Part shown: positions 25,601 to 36,775 of the stretch, piece by piece
Position numbering within the stretch: position 1 is the first letter of the stretch
Layout: each line of letters begins with the position of its first letter
Assembly (NCBI GenBank): GCA_964034945.1
Contig: OZ035962.1
Coordinates: 98,538,784 to 98,602,783 of the forward strand
DNA from: Chrysopilus asiliformis
Lineage: Eukaryota > Arthropoda > Insecta > Diptera > Rhagionidae
Length of the DNA stretch: 64,000 nucleotides
Reading direction: 5' to 3'
Position numbers and translations under genes: made by a program
The notes under the pieces: model-generated
Database searches by the model: none
Told to the model about the DNA's origin: nothing
The model's input: only the letters and a program-made list of their open reading frames with translations

Positions 25601-28600
25601 CAGTGTCTTTATAATTTTGTAAAAAAAAAATCTATAGAAATGAGAGTAATTACATTATAAATAAATCAGCTGAAAATATTATTAAACTAAATTTAAAGAA
25701 AATATAATAAAAAAAAATAATGAAAACTTGTGTTTTAAAGTAACAAACTTTGATCCTGGTAGCAAACTGACCTTATTTTGTTAATTCAATCTTTCTTGTT
25801 AGTTGACCGATATTAGGATTGTTTTAGGGTGGAAGAGGGATAGCTTAGGGTTACTATTTTTTGTAAACGCGATTTTTAATTATTGTAAATCGGGTTGACC
25901 ACAAATTTTCGATATTTCGAAGTTTCGAAATATTTTTTTAATTGTTAGAAATTGTCTCTGTTGTCATAATAGCATAGTTGCGTAGACGGTGGCAAGTTGT
26001 CGACGATTTTTCAATATTGTTAAATGTGATTTATATATTTCAAGGCCCAGTGTTTGTCAAAAAACATAACTTGTACAAGTTTAGTTTTTTTCTTTACTGT
26101 ACTGTCATTGACATAGACAGTACTGTCACAGCCACAATACTGTCATTGACAGTATCCTAATATGTATTTTTTAAATCACACGGAAATCACTTTGGTAAAA
26201 TGTGACGAGTGTTAGCAGATTTAGCCGCCTTTTATTGGTCAGTTTCATCTTAACTTACTCAAACTATGCCTTTTTCCCGTAATGAGGTTAGGAAATACTC
26301 GACGCTTTCAACTTCTCTTCTATGTTCCACCACGAATACACATACCCAGATAACCAGTGCCCATAGTAGCATTTGAACCCATTTTTAACACGTAGCCGAC
26401 AGTTGTAGCTGACAAAACGCTTTTGTTTTAGAGAGCTTAAAAGCTTTCATTGCATCGACGAAGAATAAAATGCCGAAACGAACCGACTACGATCGTTTGC
26501 TAGATATCCTCTTCCCTTTGTGCCTTTCGGCGATCAAATAGAATGTTGGATTAACTTGTTTGTTTTTCTATTTCGCCTTTACCTGCATTGCATGCGACTT
26601 CAATTTAGAGTGGCAATAAAAGCTTTCAAGCTCTGCCATGAGCCAACAAAAGCGTTTTGTCAGCTACGACTGTCGGCTACGAGTTAAAAATGGGTTCAGA
26701 TGCTACTATGGGCACTGGTTGTCTGGGTATGTTTATTTGTGGTTCCACTTTAAAATTCATTTAATCCAATGGCTCTCAATCTTTTTTCTCAAATGACTTT
26801 TGAAATCCTGGGACTTGCGACACGACAAATTTCACGCAAACCAACTTGACAAATTTTTCTCATGGTATTTATTAATATTTGGACAATAATACTAGAAATA
26901 CAATCATTTAATGAAGAAAATCGGAATAAAAGTGAGTTTATGCTAGTTGCGGCAATCATTTCTAGTGACAAATCTATCAGAATCGTGGTGATAAATTCAA
27001 ATGAATTCGTTAATCGAACCTTCAAAAAAAAACTTCGATAGTGCTAAAAGGTATTAAAATTGAAGCTACTTTGCAGGCCCGGTTTTATCCTCACTTTGCA
27101 GGAGTCTGAATTAGTCTAGGCTTATACTACAATGGTAAGCATGTAAAATGGAGTTAATGTAGTAATTGAAATTTTTGAAACACTTTTTGAGTCTTTTCGA
27201 CCTAATACTTAAGTCTACTTTGATGCTTGCTGCTATACTGATTTTTACACGTAATTCAAAAACTCGAATTGTCACTTTAGCACCATTCCACACGCGTTGA
27301 AGGACTTTCTTCACAAAACTAAGAAATACAGTTTGTGTTTAATCATTTCTGTTTCATCGTTTCTACTCGACCAATTACCATAAGACTATTAGAATTTCTC
27401 CGAGAAATTCTTCCGATCCAAGAAATTTCAATAGAGTTCAAACTAAGAAATCAAAAGTCTGAAACCAAAAGTACTTTCCTTTTACAACTTTGAGGACTGT
27501 GATATAACGGTACATTTATTTGAAGGGTAAATTTATTTGAGTTTTTCATCTGGGGCATATTTTTGGTAATACTTCTGTTTATGGTGCGTTTGCTTAAAGA
27601 ATTTTGCTATCTTTCTTTTCCAGTCACCTCCACAAAGAATTTAGCTATGATCAACTGTAATGGTCTAACAAAATCTTACGCTTTGCAGGGTTTTCTTTAG
27701 TTCAAATATGATTTTCTACACATCAGATTAACTATTTTGCAAATAAAATTCATGATTCATGAATAATAAATTTGATGTGTAAAAGGTTGTATTCAATGCT
27801 GCTTTTTAGTAATATCAATAATCTGTTGCGCATTTCTCTTATTAATCGGAGACTTTTTCATTTCTTATTAAAAATCGATTCATTTAAATATCTCTTCCAC
27901 ATAATATTCCAACCCGCCTGAAACGTTTGGGTAATTACAGTCGCAGTTAATGAAGAAAATTACCAGCTACTGGACCGCAAAAAAACCGTTTTTTTATAAG
28001 CCCTTCACTGATTGACAATTCATCGTATTCCACTTTGTATTTTACTGGCAAAACGTTACATTTTAATCATTTTCCCTTTGGAACTTGATTAAAAAATCAA
28101 ATACGAAACAGAACAACCAAACTAATATGTTTTTTGTCAAGTGCGATTTTTCTTTTAAAAATATCTGATGCAGCGAAAGGTTCAGGATTCAATTTCCTTT
28201 GTTGAAAGTTCCATTTTTTTCCAAAATAAAATATTCACGAACGGATCTTATTATAGATGATCCGTTAACTTTACCACCACGTCGTCAAACATCACTGCGA
28301 AAGGCTAAAACTCGTGGCATCGAGGATATTATTCTGAAACGGGCAGCTCTTGAAAATGATGAACCAGAAGAACCAGCCGAATTCGCTGATTCCGACACTG
28401 ATCCTGTTTGGACACCACAAGACAATGTGAGCATATATTTGTTTAAAAAAAGTGATTTTTTTTTTGTAATTGACCAACCATTCCGATTCAGAGCGATGAT
28501 GACGATGTTGTAATGGAGAAGCGAAGGATGAGGAAAAAAGCCAATTCACGTTTTAAAAAAACTAGTTGCAATATTCTTACAGGTATAAATTTTGATTTAC

Positions 28601-31149
28601 ATCATTACCGGGTTGAATTATTTCTCATACAGCAGCATTAAATTTTTGTATTAAGCAATTTAAATATTTTTGTGATCGTTTTTATTAAAATGTTTTTTTT
28701 CATTTTTCCATTCTGTACTAAACCAATTTAACTTGGTCTCATTTTGTAAATAACCGACCCTACACATACACACAACTGGATCTCATATTTGGGTAATTAA
28801 ATGTTTTCATTAACTTTGCATGCAATTTAGTGTGATTTTTGTAATGATATTCAGTGTATTTTGTTATATTTCGCAAATATTGTAAATGAGGTTTTTTTTA
28901 AAACAGCTGCTGTTCAAGGAGCAGGGATCGATGATGATACTGACGAAGATTTTGGAAATTTTCCATCTGGACAAAGGCAACCAAATGCTAAACAGACCCA
29001 AAATAGAATTAGTCAGGACCCGACCGAAGAGTCGGACACACTGCAATCGCAAAATGCAAATCATTCATCCTTATCAGATAATTTTAAGGTAAACTTTTTA
29101 TTTATTCGTTTGAAATTTTGAGTTTTTGAATAAGTTTTGACAATGAGACTGTTAAAAAAAATATTTCAGGTCACTTTATACCGTACAAATTGGACCGATC
29201 GGTCTAAAATTTGTTTCAAATGTTGGTTTGTGGTTTTATCAATAAAAATAAAATCAAAACAAAATTCTAATCCGTAGGTTTGCCGGAAAAGCTGTAAATT
29301 AATTTTCCATTTTTTTTTCTAAACTTACATTTTCAAAAAATTGCATCTTGCGAACAGCTTGTCCAAAAAACATGATCTTTATGTTAAAATGCACTCAAAG
29401 TTTCTAAGGCACAGAAAAATTCCAAGAAAACCATTTTTCTACTCACCAAATTGATTGAATTTTCTTAGCTGTCAAATTCAATTACCTGCTGTAACTCAGC
29501 TGAAAACACAAAAGTTGATTTCGAAATTATAAACCGAAAACTTAGGCGCCCCTCGATTTACACGATTTTGTTGGGTGGGCTATCGTATATCGAGACGTTG
29601 TATTTTTATGTCATTTTTTGTGTATGTTATATTGTGGAACTAATTAGAAATTTAGAATAAATTTAAAGTCTCACAATTAACATTTTTTTGGAAGAAATTA
29701 AGCGTCGTATATCAATATTCTGGTTATTGTCATCATATATCAAATAATTGAGCGTCGTATGTCGAAATGTCTTATATATAGAGTCGTTTTAAATCAAAGC
29801 ACGTCTATTGTTGCTCACTAGATATGAATTTCTCGACGTGTTCTTTTGTTTTATGGTAATCGGTGCCTGAATGGTTGCTATATTTCATGGACAGTCTTAA
29901 AAGAATTTATTATTTAAAAACTGATTTATTTCTTTTTGCCATTTCAATTTCTTTTCAGACTGGAGACTTTGTGGTTCTTCGTTCAAATCTTGTAAATGAT
30001 TGGCCCCCAATATGGCAAGTGGATAGTAAAACTGTTCTTCAAAAGTTCGAGCCATTCTGCCAGACTGGAAAAATGTTCTACAAAAATACATCTGTGGTAA
30101 GAACGTTTAATATTAATTTGATATTCTAACAAAATAAAAATGTTTACGAAAAATTCCAGTATTCTACCTGGAATAATGACACAAAGCGGTTGCATGTGAA
30201 GGCGCCAGTACGAATCCGTGTTCAAAATTCTACGGAGACAGTTGTTGAATTTATGCGATCTGAATTATTTGCGGACGATACGGAACAATATATTGAAAAA
30301 TTAATGCAAGAATATTTAGGTTATAAGGAAAGCTTTGAAGTCTACATTCAAACGTTGATATCACAGTCTCTCGATTCGAATTTCTTCCCGGAAATAATGC
30401 GAGAGCAAGGTAAATTAGGAAACAGTTACCGTTAAATTGAATTTGGTAAAAAATTCGATCAATTTTTTTTAGATGACTACTTCATACCGAATGTGAAGAC
30501 AATCGATGGTATAATTGAGAACTGTAAACGAAAACTATTAGCTATAACGCCATGGTCAAGGAATATTATCCTATCATTAGAAACATTTCCTAGCTATAAT
30601 GGAATAACAGAGTTGGGACAGAATAACATGAATCAATTGAGTTGTGCTGGATGCCATCAGCCTGGTATCTCCATAAGATTTATGCTGTATGGTCAACCAT
30701 ATAACACAAGTACAATGGAGGCAATGCAGCCTGATCCAAGATTCGCATACGAAAAAGTACAATCGACTGCAATTAAATGTTTCCCTAATTCATATTTTGA
30801 ATCTTTCTATTTTATTTTTTCAGGATATACACCTATGTCGTATTTGTGCAGCTAGAGCTGAGATTTTCCACAAAATTGCTAACGAAAAATATAATTTATT
30901 TGTGGAGTGTTCGAAACGCGTTTCAGAACGCCACTCTCAGGATCCTTCGAAAGGGTCCACTGGAATTCTAAATGATTTATTAGCTGATTGCAACTGGATT
31001 GATCAGGTTCGTAATACAAAACATTATTAATTTTCCCTCCATATCAATATCGTTAAAAATTGTTTTAGCTTTTCCGAAATGTTCGGAATTCTTGGGCTGA
31101 AGTGGACAGCTTAGAAAGACAAACACGTCATCATCAAGGAACTCAATAA
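19641..31149 (+). CDS. PRR12/QSER1-like nuclear protein with DUF4211-like C-terminus, 11 exons
   Basis: The inferred exons are 19641-20547, 20614-21818, 22573-24157, 28257-28426, 28492-28582, 28907-29088, 29959-30096, 30160-30409, 30473-30756, 30824-31006 and 31069-31149. They join in phase to 1,691 aa. The N-terminal two thirds is Ser/Gln/Pro-rich with several polyQ tracts and a His/Pro run. The motif GFMASYLKFLQGE near residue 1017 matches the GFMASFLDFLKSG element of vertebrate PRR12/QSER1. A basic stretch PKPRKRKP follows. From about residue 1381, TGDFVVLRSNL...PPIWQVDSKTVLQKFEP and IPNVKTIDGIIENCKRKLL correspond to the DUF4211 C-terminus of that family. CAGC near 1567 and CRIC at 1608-1611 form a likely zinc site. 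QSER1 is a chromatin factor that works with TET1; a chromatin role here is inference. Confidence 0.85.
20548..20613 (+). other. Short intron 1 of the PRR12/QSER1-like gene
   Basis: A 66-bp intron, GTTAGC to TTTCAG, joins in phase 1 to give SQGVIASRHSPNG. It fixes the reading frame between the first two coding exons, which otherwise look like unrelated open frames. Confidence 0.8.
21819..22572 (+). mobile_element. Degenerate repeat in intron 2 of the PRR12/QSER1-like gene
   Basis: The stretch at about 21890-22500 contains TGTCTTTCTGTCTGTCAGTCTGTG, CAACCGTT-like and GTATAAGAAAGTCAT segments. The same order of pieces recurs at about 31910-32460, and the GTATAAGAAAGTCAT end also occurs near 9270. 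This marks an old dispersed repeat family of unknown class. Confidence 0.55.
24158..28256 (+). other. 4.1-kb intron of the PRR12/QSER1-like gene, or alternative 3' end
   Basis: The donor is AAG|GTGCGT, and splicing to 28257 keeps phase 1. If the donor is not used, the frame runs 15 more codons to a TGA at 24202-24204. The 1.5 kb that follows is AT-rich with many AATAAA signals, like a long 3' UTR. A short isoform lacking the DUF4211 part is therefore possible. One inverted-repeat element (26338-26733) lies inside; no separate gene is seen. Confidence 0.6.
26338..26733. mobile_element. Inverted-repeat MITE-like element, about 395 bp
   Basis: The left end reads ACATACCCAGATAACCAGTG and the right end is its approximate reverse complement. 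The terminal inverted repeats extend about 90 bp and include AACCCATTTTTAAC, GTAGCCGACAG and GACAAAACGCTTTTGTT. The interior does not code for a transposase. This is a non-autonomous DNA transposon inserted in an intron. Confidence 0.85.
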
Positions 31150-31371
31150 AAAAAACTTTGAATAAATGAAGGGAATTAGTTTTTACAATTTGTTTATATT
31201 TCTTTTTAGGTTTACTTAAAAGCTTGTTAATAATCTGTGAAAATGTTTTCTAAATTAAAAAGCATTTCGATCATATTATGGAGACAAGTGGTTTTATTTC
31301 TGTGTATTTTTTTTTGCAAAAATTGAAGCACGTCTAGAAAATTGGTGCACGACTGCATTTTGTAAAAAGTT

Positions 31372-31805
31372 TTAGCAAAAGGATAAGGTGTGACCTTATT
31401 GGTCAGGCTGGCAGTGGAAGCTCACTCCGGGGCGCGGTCCCATTACTGCTTACCGCGTGGACTCTTGGCTGCTGGTTTTCACCCCTGGCCCGGTTCATCC
31501 ATCCTTAGCCAACCTGAACGCCTTGGACTCCTCCATGGCGCCCATATTGACGGCAAGCTTAATGCGGACGCCCCGTCAACATGACCTTGCCCACAGCACA
31601 GGACCCCCGACCTCAAGTCAGTCCTACACCCGACCTCCGAGTAGCCGGATTACAGAAGATGCCAACCTTCCAGTCGAAACTACATGCCACAGTTCTCAAA
31701 CGGTTTGTGAAGTTGACCCGATTTCGACACATACCTACTTGAGAAATGCTTCAAAATGCCTCTTCTAATCTTCGTTTCGATGTTGAACTTTTTGCGGTTT
31801 GCGAT
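31372..31805 (-). repeat. Left arm of the SRP RNA inverted duplication
   Basis: This 434-bp arm pairs with 34163-34596 in inverted orientation without any gap. Every paired position sums to 65968. I saw a single base difference, in the upstream region. The arm contains the whole SRP RNA gene plus about 130 bp of upstream flank. Confidence 0.95.
31378..31675 (-). ncRNA. 7SL RNA: Signal recognition particle RNA (7SL), copy 1
   Basis: On the minus strand the transcript starts GACTGGAAGGTTGGC and reads TCTGTAATCCGGCTACTCGG, the conserved 5' Alu domain of 7SL RNA. Helix 6 follows (GGCGTCCGCATTAAG, CAATATGGGCGCC), then helix 8 with GGCTAAGGATGG, GAACCGGGCCAGG, a GGT-GAAA-ACC tetraloop hairpin and AGCAG, the SRP54 binding region. 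It is about 298 nt and ends in a TTTT run, the RNA polymerase III terminator. SRP RNA is the scaffold of the ribosome-bound particle that targets secreted proteins to the ER. The copy is intact. Confidence 0.95.
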
Positions 31806-34162
31806 TTATGATAAATACTGAAAAACGCAGTAGAATTCTTAGTACTTTTTATTTTCTAATACAAAGTATAAAAAAGTGTGGTATTCATAAAAAATGTTTT
31901 TCTTAATTTTGTCTAAAAAATATTTCCCGAACACTTGAGTTTATTGAAGCATTTATTATAAAAATGTCTTTCTGGCTGTTAGTCTGTCAGACTATGTGCA
32001 AAAGTTCTCAAAAACTAATATAGCTACTTTACAGCCGTGTGTGGTCCTGGAATGGGACGAACTTTTGGTGGAAATCCGTTAGCCTGAAGTAACAAAAAAT
32101 CCAAAGCGGCTTTTTAAAAATCGTTTTCAAGAGTTTTATGTATGACGAAAGTTGCAGACAGCAAAATCTCCTACACTTTTGTCTTTTCCTAGAAAAAATT
32201 TAAAAAATTGATTTTTTCGAATTGTTTGAAACCTAACGGTTTTTTGGAAAAACAGTGAAAGGAAGAATGAAAGCTATTAAAATTCTCTACATTTTTGTCC
32301 CTGAGCGTAAATTGAGATTTTTTTACCGCTATCGAGATATTTCAGATTTTGTAAAATAAAAGTTCATATTTTTATATAAATTAATCTTTTATTCGTCGGA
32401 TTATATTGTAAATTAAGCACAAATATAGATTTTGTATAACAAAGTCACATAAGATATTTTTATCGTCTATTTATAGACATCAAACCACACAATTTCGAAA
32501 TGTGTAAGTCCTGCGAAAAAGGACTCAAATGTTGTCTACATATAACTTTCTCTGGCTTCCTTGGGAATCCACTTAAATAACGCTTAATTTTGCCATTTAA
32601 TTTTCGGTATCAGTTACAATTAAATCAAAATACATCAAAATAGTTTGGTTTGCAAAACAATTTAAAATTTATAAAATATTGATTTTAAAATAAAATGCAA
32701 GAAAAAAAGAAAAGCCAAAGATTCTATATGGTATGATTCTGAATTTTTAAATAAAGTCAATTGAATAAAAAAATTCCAAATTATTTCTTTCTAAAAGCTC
32801 GCCTGACTTAGTTTTGATGTGCCAAATACTTATGTGAAATTGCATTATTAACGAATTTGTCTTTAAAACTTTCTCGATACGATGTTCTGTTCTTTATAAG
32901 GTTCAGAGATATTAAGTTAGACTATACTTATCCCAAGCAACCAGATAAGGCATAATGCCTTAGATTAGGGCGTGGTGTCTTAAAATTGGTCGTTTTTTAA
33001 GACACCACGCCCTAATCTAAGGCATTATGCCTTATCTGGTTGCTTGGGATAGTTCGATGAACTGTTATTTAAAATTCCTGTTTAATGAACGATTCAGTTC
33101 GATAAAAGTTACAGAACACATTAAAACCTCGATACCACACATTTTGTTTAACGTCGCACTTGGAAGTGTCACTCTCCGATTTTAAAATCTGTAGAACTGT
33201 GATATTTGTAGCAATTGTGAAAAATATTCGACACGTATTTTTTTATTTGGCAGTAATTCGGTTTCAAGGGTTTCCTTAGGAAAAAGCGTTTTTTTGGTAA
33301 TTAGTCGAAAATTAACGATCCGATTTAGATTAAACAAATGTATAATAAATGAATGAAACATTAAAGAATGTATTCTATGTTATTTATAACTGAAACCATA
33401 ACTATATTTCCTTCGTATACCCCTCGATTCCATATATCTCTTTAGTTTGATATTGGTATATGCTATCGAAGTTCCGATGTAGTTTCAAACACCGAAAACC
33501 GACCATAATTTCTAAACAATATATTTTTCGCCTCGAACTAAAAACGGTTACCGAACATTTACTGATAATACAAATTATTTTTCTAATTGTCGAAAAATTG
33601 CATTCATTATTTTAAGGCAAATTAAAATTCAAAAAATCCAGTGAAAACAATGTAAAGAATCTAGTGAAAACAATCCATGTCATCGTTAATTAAAGGAAAA
33701 AGCGTATCTCTGTTTACCTTCTTATATTCTTTCAAAGTCCAGATAAGTAAGCGATTCGACCACGCATTTTTTTCTTCTTGAAACAAATATGGTACCTAAT
33801 GAACAATGCTTTTTTCTACAGAAAAGTGTATCTCTTTTTTATCTCTAAAAGATTTTGCTACAATATAAAAGCAGCATTGTAGCAGATAAATTAATAAATA
33901 TTTTTATATTTGCTGAACTGTTTCATCAATGGGGTTTATAATTGCAATTTTATCATAAAAGCTATTTTAATACTTCACATTTTATCTTAACTAAAATGGA
34001 AATAAGAAATCTATATCTGATTTAAAATATTCGCGCCAAACTGCACTTGTGAGGTTTACAGCTGCCAGTTGTATGGTTTAAAAATTGTATTAAAAATAGC
34101 CCGACGAATGAAACACGGATAAAACAATTAACTTTTATACTCGCTATGAATGGTTTTTTACC
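31806..34162. other. Spacer between the two SRP RNA genes
   Basis: The spacer is 2.36 kb of AT-rich DNA. It holds a degenerate repeat at about 31910-32460 and a perfect hairpin element at 32929-33051. I see no coding sequence. It must contain whatever separates the two divergent pol III units. Confidence 0.6.
32929..33051. mobile_element. Near-perfect palindromic MITE flanked by TA
   Basis: Two 56-base arms starting TATCCCAAGCAACCAG are exact reverse complements around an 11-base loop. TA at both ends fits the target duplication of Tc1/mariner-type elements. It has no coding capacity. A long-hairpin RNA could form if it is transcribed. Confidence 0.85.
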
Positions 34163-34220
34163 ATCGCAAACCGCAAAAAGTTCAACATCGAAACGAAGAT
34201 TAGAAGAGGCATTTTGAAGA

Positions 34221-34240
34221 ATTTCTCAAGTAGGTATGTG
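34221..34240 (+). promoter_or_regulatory. PSEA-like element upstream of SRP RNA copy 2
   Basis: ATTTCTCAAGTAGGTATG lies about 55-70 bp before the RNA start. It resembles the insect proximal sequence element that drives small nuclear RNA and 7SL genes. The mirror-image copy upstream of copy 1 differs at one adjacent base. Function is inferred from position and similarity. Confidence 0.45.
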
Positions 34241-34292
34241 TCGAAATCGGGTCAACTTCACAAACCGTTTGAGAACTGTGGCATGTAGTTTC

Positions 34293-34590
34293 GACTGGAA
34301 GGTTGGCATCTTCTGTAATCCGGCTACTCGGAGGTCGGGTGTAGGACTGACTTGAGGTCGGGGGTCCTGTGCTGTGGGCAAGGTCATGTTGACGGGGCGT
34401 CCGCATTAAGCTTGCCGTCAATATGGGCGCCATGGAGGAGTCCAAGGCGTTCAGGTTGGCTAAGGATGGATGAACCGGGCCAGGGGTGAAAACCAGCAGC
34501 CAAGAGTCCACGCGGTAAGCAGTAATGGGACCGCGCCCCGGAGTGAGCTTCCACTGCCAGCCTGACCAATAAGGTCACACCTTATCCTTT
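34293..34590 (+). ncRNA. 7SL RNA: Signal recognition particle RNA (7SL), copy 2
   Basis: The RNA sequence appears identical to copy 1, beginning GACTGGAAGG and ending before a TTTT terminator at 34588-34591. All Alu-domain and S-domain landmarks listed for copy 1 are present. The two genes diverge, transcribing away from the 2.6-kb region between their starts. Both look functional. Confidence 0.95.
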
Positions 34591-34596
34591 TGCTAA

Positions 34597-36381
34597 CTTT
34601 TTAAAAGAATTTATGAACTTTATAAATTTATTGCTAATTTTTATAAAATTTAAAAAACTACATAACTTATTATTATAATAGTCTTGATCGATAGATGTAT
34701 CTCCATAACACTTTCGAGTGTGTATCCCGTCCAAGAGAACCAATTTTAATGCGGTTTTCGAATGACCTTAATAATAAAGGACATGTTCTAGGCTATAAGT
34801 CAACTCAATTTTCCCCCTTCTTCTTACCCCTTTGCAATTTTTCTTCTTAATCATTAGAGCAATTTTGACGCGGTTTGCGACATTGTGTAAATTATCCCCA
34901 AGGAAAGTTTTCGCCCACTAAAATCCACCTCCTTCTTCTGTAAGCCCTTGCCCTGGTCACTTATGAATCGTTGAGCGATTTTATTGGAGTTTTCGCCATT
35001 AAATTATACTATATTTACAGCCCGCCCTATGGAGGGTAACAGCAATCGTGGTAGGAATTCCATAAGATCACAGCCGATTATAGGCAATTCTAACCAAGAT
35101 CGCGATTACGCGTCGTAGGATGGACTTCTATTCTAGTCACTAATAGGCACATGATTGCACCTTGTTCAATTTGCACTAGTCTAGATAAATATATAGTACT
35201 CCCCGGGTAATTGCACAACCTATCTAAACAGGAGAATGTTGCAATAAACTGGGAATTGCAAAAATTTGAGGTCCATTATTATATTTGCAGATAAATCGGA
35301 AATAATTTTACGGTTTTACCAAGTCGTGCCATAAATTCTATACTCCAAACACAAGTGTTTTCTAATAGATAAAATATGTCAATTTCCCTGAATTTACCAC
35401 TTCTTAAGATTGCCTTTCAGGAAGTTCCGACTTCAATCCGTTCGACTACCGTTGGTAGAGAATTTTGGAAAAAGCCTGAACCATATCGAAACCGATCCCA
35501 TGAACGTTTTATCAAGATTAATAAACTCTTAAAATAATTCCTACTTTGTAAGATTTTTAATCCAAACAAAATATAATTAATTCGTTTGGAGGGTATTTAA
35601 AGCCATTCTGTTATCAAAAATTACAGTATTAAGCATTTTTAGGGAACAATTAAAACAAGCAAGTGATTTTTTGTTTAAGTTATTTTATTTTAGCATTTTT
35701 CTTTCAATTACAGAAAGCGTAAAAGTACCTGCAGTTTCACCATCTTCTCAATACGGCGACAACTGTAAAAAAGAAAATTTAAAGATTTGATTTTAAACTC
35801 GATTTTTCATAAGAGTGCATAAATAAACTAGAATTTAAAGGTAGTACATACTTATCTTTTGGTCCAAACTTCCAAGGAATTTTTGGCCTTCGCCGTGGGC
35901 CTAAGCAACCATTTTGTAATTCACTTGATTACCAAAGATCCATGTCTGAAAATTAAAATATTCATTAGATCAAATTTGCAAATACGCGAAAGCTGGAATT
36001 TTCCAAAAACAATTATTCAGATGGTAGTGCATGGTAGAATTAGATTAATCATTTTTCTCATAAAACATGTTCTCATCATTTAAGAAATCTTAGAAAAATA
36101 TTTAAAATTTTATTACCTGGAACAAAAGCCTAAAGAAGCCTCATAAAAGTTCATTTCTCCATATTTCTCATTTTCTTCTTCGTCTGCAAATAAAAGATAA
36201 AGAAGTTATTAAAAAATTCGATTAAAATATGTGCGATATTTTTCCGGATTTTCGTTCAGCTGGTAGTGCATGTAAGTCTAATCAATATCTTTCATTTTTT
36301 TTCTATTAATTATCATCATTTTGTATAAATTTTAAAGCAAAATAACTATTACTAAATAAAACCAATCTCTTCTGAACTTAC
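34597..36381. other. Intergenic region with weak exon-like pieces on the minus strand
   Basis: Most of this stretch is AT-rich without a recognisable gene. Two minus-strand pieces have good splice-like borders. One is 36117-36183, readable as EEENEKYGEMNFYEASLGFCS, and the other is about 35836-35945, which contains PRRRPKIPWKFGPKDK. They do not join in one frame with each other or with the ATG exon at 36382-36453, so no gene model is claimed. Confidence 0.35.
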
Positions 36382-36453
36382 CTTGACGCCTTCATTTCGT
36401 AAATGAAATGCAATCCACGTGTTTCGTTCTGACTTCAAAAGTGAAGACGCCAT
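36382..36453 (-). CDS. Possible first exon of an unidentified minus-strand gene
   Basis: ATG at 36453 opens MASSLLKSERNTWIAFHLRNEG... (24 codons), followed by a strong donor AAG|GTAAGT. It lies about 90 bp from, and divergent to, the plus-strand open frame at 36542. I could not find a downstream exon that continues the frame, and I do not recognise the protein. It may be a degraded gene. Confidence 0.35.
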
Positions 36454-36541
36454 TTTTAAATCGAATTATTGAAAAAAAGTTCTTGTTTCTAGTGCAAAGA
36501 AGTGATTTTTCCATCTACGACGGGTGTTTCACACTGCGAAA

Positions 36542-36775
36542 ATGTATGCGAGCGTCAATGGCAGAGTTCTTTTATTTTATAAATCGAGTGAACACGGCGC
36601 AATAGATTTGGACGGCGTTCTGCAAGCGTGCAGTCGACTGCAAACGACAATCTCAATGTTAATAAATAACTTTTTTTTAAAACTAAATAAAGATATTGTA
36701 TATGAAAATAAAATCCAAATTTTCCAGTCTTTCAATGTTAATAATACCATTGAGCATCTATTTGAGATTACCTGA
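36542..36775 (+). CDS. Small open frame of unknown function, copy 1 of 3
   Basis: The frame reads MYASVNGRVLLFYKSSEHG and continues DLDGVLQACSRLQTTI before turning AT-rich. The first 40 residues look protein-like. After codon 62 it crosses the border of the cytochrome b561 duplication at 36727, so the C-terminus here is probably chimeric. The same sequence occurs in direct orientation at 40384-40567 and inverted at about 40113-40284. It may be a gene fragment or part of a transposon; I do not recognise it. Confidence 0.35.
   Translation: MYASVNGRVLLFYKSSEHGAIDLDGVLQACSRLQTTISMLINNFFLKLNKDIVYENKIQIFQSFNVNNTIEHLFEIT

Larger units (their letters stand above)
34163..34596 (+). repeat. Right arm of the SRP RNA inverted duplication
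   Basis: This is the partner of 31372-31805. Sequence identity stops sharply at ATCGCAAACC on the inner side and at GCTAA on the outer side, which marks the duplication limits. No clear target-site duplication flanks the pair. Confidence 0.95.

Noticed and set aside
31390..31768. Open frames over the SRP RNA arms (64 and 103 codons in both arms)
   Set aside because: They overlap conserved 7SL RNA structure on either strand. The conservation is explained by the RNA and the duplication.
31372..34596. Reading the whole 31372-34596 block as one transposon with long terminal inverted repeats
   Set aside because: The arms are complete SRP RNA genes with promoters, no target duplication is seen, and the interior lacks a transposase.
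36117..36453. A complete gene joining MASSLLKSERNTW with EEENEKYGEMNFYEASLGFCS
   Set aside because: The first exon ends in phase 0 and the second needs phase 1. Read in phase 0 it stops after 10 codons, and no intermediate exon with a donor was found.
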